A stretch of DNA of 7,596 nucleotides from SAR86 cluster bacterium (GTDB lineage Bacteria > Pseudomonadota > Gammaproteobacteria > Magnimaribacterales > D2472). The position numbers were made by a program, and so were the translations under genes. A model generated the notes under the pieces. That model saw only the letters and a program-made list of their open reading frames with translations, was not told the DNA's origin and did no database searches. Positions 1-5,500 of the stretch are shown here, piece after piece. The first letter of the stretch is position 1. Each line of letters begins with the position of its first letter. The stretch covers positions 1 to 7,596 of the forward strand of contig JADHNV010000046.1 of assembly GCA_016779285.1 (NCBI GenBank), read 5' to 3'.

Positions 1-152
1 AAATTGTAATGCGTAACCTAAAAAGAGTGGACCAAGTTGCCTACGTAAGATTTGCGTCTGTCTATCGTGACTTTCAAGATATCAAAGAGTTTGCTGAAGA
101 AATATCTTCATTATCAAAAGAAAAGCCTAAAAGCACAAAGAAGAAGAAATGA
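1..152 (+). CDS. nrdR: Transcriptional repressor NrdR, C-terminal fragment
   Basis: This is the last 49 codons of nrdR; the 5' part lies outside the window. The reading frame begins at base 3 and ends with TGA at 150-152. NrdR is a zinc-ribbon/ATP-cone repressor that senses nucleotides and controls ribonucleotide reductase genes. The visible stretch contains the family's conserved C-terminal block VDQVAYVRFASVYRDF, followed by the usual DIKEFAEEI-like helix. The zinc ribbon and most of the ATP cone are not visible. The protein ends in a lysine-rich tail finishing KKKK. Its stop overlaps the ribD start (ATGA), as expected for the common nrdR-ribD pairing, so the two are probably translationally coupled. 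The identification is secure even though only the tail is present. Confidence 0.93.
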   Translation, partial: IVMRNLKRVDQVAYVRFASVYRDFQDIKEFAEEISSLSKEKPKSTKKKK

Positions 153-1261
153 CGGATTTGGACTTTATGGCTAGGGCCATCGAGCTTGCAAAAAAAGGTC
201 GACTAAAGGTTCAGCCTAACCCCATGGTCGGTTGTGTAATCGTAAAAAATAAAAAAATAATTGGCGAAGGCTGGCATCATGAATATGGCAAAGATCATGC
301 TGAAATAAACGCTATAAAGAACTGTAAGAAAAAGTATGGTGTCAAAAAAGCATTTCAACTCCTAGCTGGGTCAAGTGTCTATGTAAATCTTGAGCCATGC
401 TCAATTGAAAAAAATACACCACCCTGCTCAAATGCATTAATTGAATATCAGATCAAAAGATTATTTTGCGGAACTCTTGACCCAAATCCAAAAATTAATG
501 GACGAGGAATTAAACTCCTTAAAAAAGCTGGTATCAAAACAAGTGTTGGCTTGCTGAAAGAAGAATGCAAGGAATTGAACCGGATTTTTTTTACCAATCA
601 AAAAAAATTTCGTCCCTATATCATTCTCAAAAGTGCTCAGTCACTTGACGGAAAAATTGCCCTTCAAAGTGGGGAAAGCAACTGGATCACAAGTCTTGAA
701 TCAAGAAAAAACAGTCATCACATTCGATCAAGAGTGAAAGGGATTTTGATTGGAAGAGCTACAGCAGAGCAGGATAATCCATCACTTTCAGTTCGATTGA
801 CTAGAAATGATTTAGGCCTATCTGTGGGAGAGACAATTATTCAGCCAGCAAAAATTATCTTAGGGAGCCTCAAAAAATCAAAAAAAGTAAGCAACATTTT
901 TTCAAAGAATGCAAAAATTATTATTGCATCTAGTCAACAAGTCAAAAAGTCAAAAAACGTTGAATATCTAGAATATAAGAAAAAAAATTTTCTGGAAGAT
1001 TTTCTGAAGGATCTTTTAGATAGAAATATTTCTAGTATTTTAGTTGAGGGGGGTCAAAAAACTTTAAATACATTTATTGTTAACAATCTATTTGACGAAT
1101 TGGTGCTATATACTGCTCCCATATTTTTAGGCAAAGGCAGCACTGATGCTTTAAAGGTTAATGCTCCCGATGCCATTAAAAATTCAATGAAATTAAAAAT
1201 GGTTAAACTGGAAAGATTTAAGGATGACATCAAGACAACTTACTACAATGAGAACCTTTAA
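149..1261 (+). CDS. ribD: Bifunctional riboflavin biosynthesis protein RibD (deaminase/reductase)
   Basis: RibD deaminates 2,5-diamino-6-ribosylamino-4-pyrimidinone 5'-phosphate and then reduces the ribosyl group to ribityl, in the cytoplasm. The protein has 370 residues, a normal length. The cytidine-deaminase-like domain spans about 1-145: PNPMVGCVIV at 23-32, the zinc/catalytic HAE at 50-52, and zinc cysteines C84 (EPC) and C93 (PPC), followed by DPNPKINGRG. The NADPH-dependent reductase domain spans about 155-370: LKSAQSLDGKIA around 160-171, GESNWITS at 175-182, DNPSLSVR at 209-216 and VEGGQKTLN at 299-307. The ATG overlaps the nrdR stop, and the purine-rich end of nrdR (AAGAAGAAGAA) is the only ribosome-binding candidate. 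Oddity: the usual CSHxG(K/R)TPPC signature reads CSIEKNTPPC, so a conserved His and a basic residue are replaced, while the zinc ligands and catalytic Glu remain. Function is therefore likely but deaminase substrate binding may be altered. Confidence 0.95.
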   Translation: MTDLDFMARAIELAKKGRLKVQPNPMVGCVIVKNKKIIGEGWHHEYGKDHAEINAIKNCKKKYGVKKAFQLLAGSSVYVNLEPCSIEKNTPPCSNALIEYQIKRLFCGTLDPNPKINGRGIKLLKKAGIKTSVGLLKEECKELNRIFFTNQKKFRPYIILKSAQSLDGKIALQSGESNWITSLESRKNSHHIRSRVKGILIGRATAEQDNPSLSVRLTRNDLGLSVGETIIQPAKIILGSLKKSKKVSNIFSKNAKIIIASSQQVKKSKNVEYLEYKKKNFLEDFLKDLLDRNISSILVEGGQKTLNTFIVNNLFDELVLYTAPIFLGKGSTDALKVNAPDAIKNSMKLKMVKLERFKDDIKTTYYNENL

Positions 1262-1298
1262 TTGTTTTTAAGCATTTAATGATCATATATTGAAGAAA

Positions 1299-2375
1299 AT
1301 GGAATTTAACACAACGGAAGAAATCATTGAGGATATCGCAGCTGGCAAGATGGTTATTTTGCTTGATGATGAGGATAGAGAAAATGAAGGTGATTTAGTT
1401 TGTGCCGCTGAGCTGGTTGATGATAAAAAAATTAATTTTATGATTAGCAAAGCCAAGGGGTTAGTATGTTTGCCATTATCTCCTCAAAAATGTGATCAAC
1501 TGAATCTCCCAATGATGACTAATAACAATCGAGCTAAACATGGAACAGGATTTACTGTGTCTATTGAAGCTGCTCAAGGAATCTCTACAGGTATTTCTGC
1601 AGAAGATAGAGCAAGAACCATCATTGCGGCATCTAAAAAAAATGCTAGAGCGGAAGACATAGTTCAACCAGGTCATATTTTTCCCTTAAGAGCTTTTGAA
1701 GGAGGCGTCTTGAGTCGAGCAGGCCACACAGAGGCAGCATGTGATTTGGCGAGACTGGCAGGGCTTGAAGAAGCTGGTGTTATATGTGAAATCATGAATG
1801 AAGATGGAAGCATGGCTCGCAGAGATGATTTGATGAAATTTGCTGCAACTCATGAAATGAGAATTGGCACAATAGCTGATTTAATCCATTATCGTACGCT
1901 CAAAGAAAAATCAGTCCATCTAGAATTCTCAAAGTCTGTTGAAGTTGATGGTCATACATTTGAGTTATCCGCATGGAGAGACAGCATTTTTAATAATTTG
2001 CATTTAGCTTTTGTAAAGGGCGATCTTGCTTTATCTAGTGCTCCACTTGTTAGAGTGCACGTGCCCAATACATTGCATGACTTGATTGGTATTGAAGAAT
2101 TTGGCAAGAGGCTAAATTTAAAAAAAGCTCTTAAAAGAATTGGAAAAGAAGAATGCGGGGTCCTGCTGCTAATTGGTAATTACCAAGATGCTAACGAGGT
2201 CTTAAATGATCTTAAGGGAACAAAATCATCTATTAAACCTGAGACTAAAACTGTAGGTATCGGGGCTCAAATTCTTAAAGAGCTAGGCTTGCAACAAATT
2301 ACATTGCTTGGAACACCTGTGAAATATCCATCTTTGTCTGGGTTTGATCTTGAGGTCACAGGGTTTGAGCAATGA
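1299..2375 (+). CDS. ribBA: 3,4-dihydroxy-2-butanone 4-phosphate synthase fused to a degenerate RibA-like domain (RibBX type)
   Basis: The N-terminal half (about 1-205) is RibB, which converts ribulose 5-phosphate to 3,4-dihydroxy-2-butanone 4-phosphate plus formate. It has the acidic metal/substrate loop DDEDRENEGD at 23-32, GTGFTVSIEA at 82-91, PGHIFPL at 124-130 and GHTEAACDLARLAG at 142-155. The C-terminal half resembles GTP cyclohydrolase II in fold order (RVH around 252, VGIGAQILKELG, a GFDLEV-like end). However, the zinc-binding SECLTGD...CDC segment is replaced by RVHVPNTLHDLIG with no cysteines, and the EGRGIGL catalytic region is missing. It therefore fits the proteobacterial RibBX variant rather than a true bifunctional RibBA. 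I chose ATG 1299 because homologues begin with a similar M-x-x-N-T/S-x-EEIIEDI; an in-frame TTG at 1290 would add three residues. No good Shine-Dalgarno sequence precedes either start. The stop overlaps the ribH start (ATGA). Confidence 0.92.
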   Translation: MEFNTTEEIIEDIAAGKMVILLDDEDRENEGDLVCAAELVDDKKINFMISKAKGLVCLPLSPQKCDQLNLPMMTNNNRAKHGTGFTVSIEAAQGISTGISAEDRARTIIAASKKNARAEDIVQPGHIFPLRAFEGGVLSRAGHTEAACDLARLAGLEEAGVICEIMNEDGSMARRDDLMKFAATHEMRIGTIADLIHYRTLKEKSVHLEFSKSVEVDGHTFELSAWRDSIFNNLHLAFVKGDLALSSAPLVRVHVPNTLHDLIGIEEFGKRLNLKKALKRIGKEECGVLLLIGNYQDANEVLNDLKGTKSSIKPETKTVGIGAQILKELGLQQITLLGTPVKYPSLSGFDLEVTGFEQ

Positions 2376-2818
2376 GTAAAGACGGATTTTCATACTCATC
2401 GACACCAATAGATGGGAAGAAAAAAATTACCATAGTGGCATCTAAATGGAATGCTGAATTAGTCGATCAACTAGTTGAGTCGGGAAAAGCGCATTTAGAA
2501 GAGATTGGTTTGACCAATATAAAAATTGTTAGGGTTCCTGGGGCATGGGAACTTGTGCATGCAGCTCAAAAAGAACTCGTCTATGCCGATGCAGTTATCG
2601 CTTATGGAGTTGTAATTAGAGGTGAGACAACTCATTACGAACTCATATCTGAGTCAACAGCTCAGGGGTTAATGCAAGTCAGTGTGATTGTAAAAAAACC
2701 TATTGGATTTGGTTTAATTGCTGCTGAGAATTTAACTCAAGCTAAAGAACGCACAGATCCATCGAAATTAAATAAAGGCAAAGAAGTTGCTCAATCACTT
2801 GTTGAAATGCTTATCTGA
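2372..2818 (+). CDS. ribH: 6,7-dimethyl-8-ribityllumazine synthase
   Basis: RibH condenses 5-amino-6-ribitylaminouracil with 3,4-dihydroxy-2-butanone 4-phosphate to give the lumazine precursor of riboflavin. Family members assemble as pentamers or icosahedral 60-mers in the cytoplasm. The 148-residue length is typical. Visible signatures are the aromatic substrate-stacking position W26 in SKWN, PGAWEL at 56-61, the phosphate-binding/catalytic loop GVVIRGETTHYELI at 79-92 with catalytic-type H88, and R127 in AKERTDP. Nothing essential seems missing. The start ATG overlaps the preceding fusion gene's stop by the ATGA arrangement. A short AGGG about 8 bases upstream, inside the previous gene, may act as ribosome-binding site. 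Its substrate partners come from RibD and RibB just upstream. Confidence 0.97.
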   Translation: MSKDGFSYSSTPIDGKKKITIVASKWNAELVDQLVESGKAHLEEIGLTNIKIVRVPGAWELVHAAQKELVYADAVIAYGVVIRGETTHYELISESTAQGLMQVSVIVKKPIGFGLIAAENLTQAKERTDPSKLNKGKEVAQSLVEMLI

Positions 2819-2820
2819 AG

Positions 2821-3264
2821 ATGGCAAAAAATTTAGGTAAATACAAACAAGAACTCCACACTAGAGAGTGCTTGGTTCAAGCAATCTATCAATACTTATT
2901 TCACGAATCAAATTTAAACTCTTTGATAGACCAATTTTTAAAAGAAAATACACCTAAAAAAATTAGCTTTGATTATTTTAAACGTAGATTGGAGAATATT
3001 TTTGAACAAGCAGATGACTTAAGAGAAATCACAAAGAATCTAAGAAATCATGAAGACGAAAACCTTGAGATGATCGATGAAGCCATTTTATGGCTTGGAA
3101 TAGTTGAAATACGTGCAGATGAACTGGCTTATCCTATTGTCATGGATGAGTGCATACGATTAGCGAAGAAATTTTCTAATCCAAACTCTTATAAGTTTGT
3201 TAATGCTAAGCTCGATGAATGGCTTAAGACAAACCAAACTGACTGGCTCAAGAAGAATAATTAA
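2821..3264 (+). CDS. nusB: Transcription antitermination factor NusB
   Basis: NusB is a small all-helical RNA-binding protein. It pairs with NusE (ribosomal protein S10) on boxA RNA to support antitermination, chiefly on rRNA operons. The protein has 147 residues, the usual size. The diagnostic pieces are an N-terminal RECLVQAIYQ at 15-24 (family R-x-x-A-V-Q-A-L-Y) and the C-terminal block PIVMDECIRLAKKF at 105-118 followed by YKFVNAKLDEWL. These match the family's V-x-NEAIELAK-F and FVNGVLD with conservative drift (NEA to DEC, FVNG to FVNA). It starts 2 bases after the ribH stop, as in the widespread ribH-nusB pairing. thiL, which often follows nusB, is absent. The last 17 bases overlap the convergent DUF3604 gene. 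Confidence 0.93.
   Translation: MAKNLGKYKQELHTRECLVQAIYQYLFHESNLNSLIDQFLKENTPKKISFDYFKRRLENIFEQADDLREITKNLRNHEDENLEMIDEAILWLGIVEIRADELAYPIVMDECIRLAKKFSNPNSYKFVNAKLDEWLKTNQTDWLKKNN
3248..3264. other. Convergent coding overlap of nusB and the DUF3604 gene
   Basis: The TAA stop of nusB (3262-3264, plus) and the TGA stop of the DUF3604 gene (complement of 3248-3250) lie past each other, so the two genes share 17 bases in opposite orientation. There is therefore no intergenic space for a conventional terminator between the two converging units. Both stops can be read directly from the sequence. Confidence 0.9.
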
Positions 3265-5479
3265 CATAGATTGGGCTAGACCAAGCTCTATGTTCTGCAG
3301 GGGCTATACAGCCGTCTCTATTCTCACCAACCCCTACCCTGCATATTTCAGCTTTGATGCATTCACCTTTCTCATTAAACTCACATCCCAGCGGATCAGC
3401 AGATAATGTAGGGGAAGGTTCTTCTATTGCACGAACATAATAAACAGCATCTCTCTTACCAATAGAGAACTGTTCATCTTCAAAGGAGACTTTGCAACTG
3501 GTGGTGTTACAAGGAAATGTTTTCCACACATCTTCTATCAGACCTTCAACAGGCTCATTTTCATATTGTTGAGGCAAAATTTTAATCACTTCAATTCGAG
3601 TGATGAGTCGTCTCTCATTGCTTGGGTTATAGCATTCTGAGTTACATATTTTTTCTAACCGTTCTTGAGTCAAGCCATTATTGCTGTAATCAGGGCAACC
3701 AGGTTTTTGCTTAAGTGAGCCAGCTGCTTTGACTGTGAAAATTGGCGATTGATTTGACTTAACCTCAGCCCCCATTGCTAAAGATTCTGACTGCACTTCT
3801 GCATCAAACCATAAAAGAATTCTTGGACCTGAAGTTGCATATACCTCCTTTCTTTCTAATGCATCCCAAATTGATTCCCTCTTTCTAGAGGTTGAATGAG
3901 CAGCAACCAGCCCCCCAGACATGAAATAAGCACTTTGTCTTTCTGCATCGGTTGCAATATTCAAATCCAAAATGCTGGATAGAGATGTATTACCAAGATT
4001 TATATAACTAGGCTCTAATTTACCCTTTGGACGTCTTAGCGAGCTCAGCTTTTCGAACACTGGATCATTGAAACCATTTGCTTCAGTGTTATAAACTCGA
4101 TCAATTTCTTTATACCCAGTACCTGGTCGTGCTCCATGATTATCACTAGAGCCGATAAAACCGAACTTAAAACGTTTGGGGTTTCCTGAATCGGTAAAAT
4201 CAGTTAAAGCTAAAACATACTGCGCTGAACCCAAGGGTCTGTAGTTAAAAGACGGTAAAAAACAGTCATTACATTGCCCAGCATTTAAAAATTCATCTGG
4301 ATCAGTTTCATTGACAGCGGCATAGCCTGTTGGACCCATTTGGGCAGAAAATAATTTTGTTTGATCTACAAGATACTTACAAGTCTCTTCATCCATCCCA
4401 GAGTCTTCACACCTTTGAGCCATAATGTTGCCAGCCTGTTGGCAAGTTGGTAAAAAATCTTTGGTTCCTTGAGGACAATAAATCTCTGATTGGGAATTAA
4501 TGCTCGCATCATTCCATGTTCGGTATTCTTCTGAGTTGCCATGACCGGAGTATATTTCAAATAAAAATTGTGACTCATCATCTTGAAAATTAGTCAGCTG
4601 CTTTTTCCAATCAGACGTCGGAGGGGTGTAAAAACCCCAAGTCGTACCATGAGGAATAACCATGTATGGCGTCTCCCAATCTTTTAACTTCTGAAATAAA
4701 ATATTTGGATTTTTTGCCTCTTCATAGCAATTGACGGGCAGATCTCTCGTGTTGATGCCCTCGGGACATATGGGAGTATCCTTAATTTCTTCAAAAAATT
4801 TATCAAATGCAAAAAATCTGTCTCTATTTTTTAAATCTAGGGTCGCTGGCAAAGCAGACATTGTCCATGGCAAACCCAACCTCATCACCAAAGGAGCCAC
4901 TCCCCCAGAGCCTATGGCTCTTGGCGGAACTAAAGCATCATCAGTTTCTAAAAAAATAACATTTTTATGCCCATAATGATTATCAGGAGTGGGATCAACT
5001 TGAGTCCATTCCCAGCCCAAAAAACTTACAAGATCATCTGATCCCTCGGATAAATTATTGCATTGCTGAATGCTTTTTTTGGTGTCTAACCATTTTCTTG
5101 GAGTGCTAGCTTCAGCATGATCATTAATAGACCAAAAATCTAAAGCTGAACAAAATCTCGCATAATCGCATGCATCTGCTAATGGTGATGCTCCTTTACC
5201 ATTCATAAAAGGTAAAGACCACATAAATGCATCTGTTGAATAAGTTGTATGAACATGGAGATCACCAAAGAGAATTTGCTTTTCATCCAAGACTTCTAAT
5301 TCAGATTTAACGGCATTGACTCTGTTGACTCTATCTTCAACTGCTTTGCCTGGTAAGGCTTTTCCCTCTATGACACCAGGACCATCCAATGTTCCAAAAA
5401 CCTTAAGGACTGCACCTCCAAAAAAAATAGCTACAGTAAAAATAAAAAGCAGAACGAGTGAAGTTAGAAGGTTTCTCAT
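3248..5479 (-). CDS. DUF3604 family protein, PHP-like metal site, membrane-anchored or exported
   Basis: This 743-residue protein belongs by its motifs to the DUF3604 family, whose biochemical role is not established. Residues 4-28 form one hydrophobic segment after MRN, consistent with a signal peptide or N-terminal anchor and placing the rest outside the cytoplasm. The body carries PHP-phosphoesterase-like metal motifs: GDLHVHTTYS at 72-81 (H75, H77), INDH at 118-121, E157 in GWEWTQ, HYGHKN at 168-173, HGTTWG at 277-282, EIYSGHGN at 308-315 and GSSDNHG at 443-449 (D446, H448). A family-like WDALERKEVYATSGPRI follows at 538-554. There are 20 cysteines, grouped at 335-406 and 595-724, which suits an exported disulfide-bonded protein. 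A GGGAG ribosome-binding site precedes ATG 5479. It lies 21 bases after purA, probably cotranscribed. A metal-dependent phosphoester hydrolase is a reasonable inference; the substrate is unknown. Confidence 0.85.
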   Translation of the reverse strand: MRNLLTSLVLLFIFTVAIFFGGAVLKVFGTLDGPGVIEGKALPGKAVEDRVNRVNAVKSELEVLDEKQILFGDLHVHTTYSTDAFMWSLPFMNGKGASPLADACDYARFCSALDFWSINDHAEASTPRKWLDTKKSIQQCNNLSEGSDDLVSFLGWEWTQVDPTPDNHYGHKNVIFLETDDALVPPRAIGSGGVAPLVMRLGLPWTMSALPATLDLKNRDRFFAFDKFFEEIKDTPICPEGINTRDLPVNCYEEAKNPNILFQKLKDWETPYMVIPHGTTWGFYTPPTSDWKKQLTNFQDDESQFLFEIYSGHGNSEEYRTWNDASINSQSEIYCPQGTKDFLPTCQQAGNIMAQRCEDSGMDEETCKYLVDQTKLFSAQMGPTGYAAVNETDPDEFLNAGQCNDCFLPSFNYRPLGSAQYVLALTDFTDSGNPKRFKFGFIGSSDNHGARPGTGYKEIDRVYNTEANGFNDPVFEKLSSLRRPKGKLEPSYINLGNTSLSSILDLNIATDAERQSAYFMSGGLVAAHSTSRKRESIWDALERKEVYATSGPRILLWFDAEVQSESLAMGAEVKSNQSPIFTVKAAGSLKQKPGCPDYSNNGLTQERLEKICNSECYNPSNERRLITRIEVIKILPQQYENEPVEGLIEDVWKTFPCNTTSCKVSFEDEQFSIGKRDAVYYVRAIEEPSPTLSADPLGCEFNEKGECIKAEICRVGVGENRDGCIAPAEHRAWSSPIYVNYSS
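3265..3292. terminator. Imperfect hairpin right after the nusB stop, possible 3'-end/terminator structure
   Basis: CATAGATTGG (3265-3274) can pair with CCAA plus TCTATG (3281-3284 and 3287-3292), giving a 10-base-pair stem with a 2-base bulge (GC, 3285-3286) and the loop GCTAGA. It begins on the base after the nusB stop and lies inside the last codons of the opposing DUF3604 gene. No T-run follows on the plus strand. On the minus strand the hairpin is followed by a loosely T-rich stretch (GTTAATTATTCTTCTT). It could stabilise or terminate nusB mRNA, or slow the converging transcription; a chance palindrome in coding sequence is also possible. Confidence 0.4.
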
Positions 5480-5483
5480 ATCT

Positions 5484-5488
5484 CTCCC
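5484..5488 (-). promoter_or_regulatory. Shine-Dalgarno site for the DUF3604 gene
   Basis: On the minus strand the bases just before the start read TTGGGAGAGATATG, with GGGAG 4 bases from the ATG at 5479. It is the clearest ribosome-binding site in the window and supports this start. It lies in the 21-base gap after purA, so the gene appears to have its own translation initiation even if it is cotranscribed with purA. Confidence 0.7.
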
Positions 5489-5500
5489 AAATTGATAAAA

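Noticed and set aside
398..427. Reading the unusual RibD signature as a frameshift or broken gene
   Set aside because: The frame stays open and both flanking motifs (EPC and PPC) are in register, so these are substitutions and not a frameshift.
1262..1291. Promoter-like pair TTGTTT and TATATT with 18-base spacing, which would give a nearly leaderless ribBX transcript
   Set aside because: Such matches are common in AT-rich DNA and nothing else supports a separate promoter inside a tightly packed cluster.
1262..1298. Possible FMN riboswitch before the riboflavin fusion gene
   Set aside because: The spacer is only 37 bases, far too short for an FMN aptamer, and the conserved aptamer segments are not present.
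1476..1676. Cysteine- and serine-rich frame on the minus strand inside ribBX
   Set aside because: It is antisense to the conserved RibB domain; its composition follows from the complementary codons.
3197..3406. Open frame on the plus strand crossing the nusB end
   Set aside because: It overlaps two confident genes in other frames and has no family resemblance.
4731..4976. Open frame on the plus strand inside the DUF3604 gene
   Set aside because: It is antisense to a gene with clear family motifs and shows no recognisable protein features or ribosome-binding site.
5194..5217. Perfect 7-base inverted repeat CTTTACC/GGTAAAG with a 10-base loop
   Set aside because: It lies deep inside the DUF3604 coding sequence with no T-run or gene boundary nearby; most likely coincidence.
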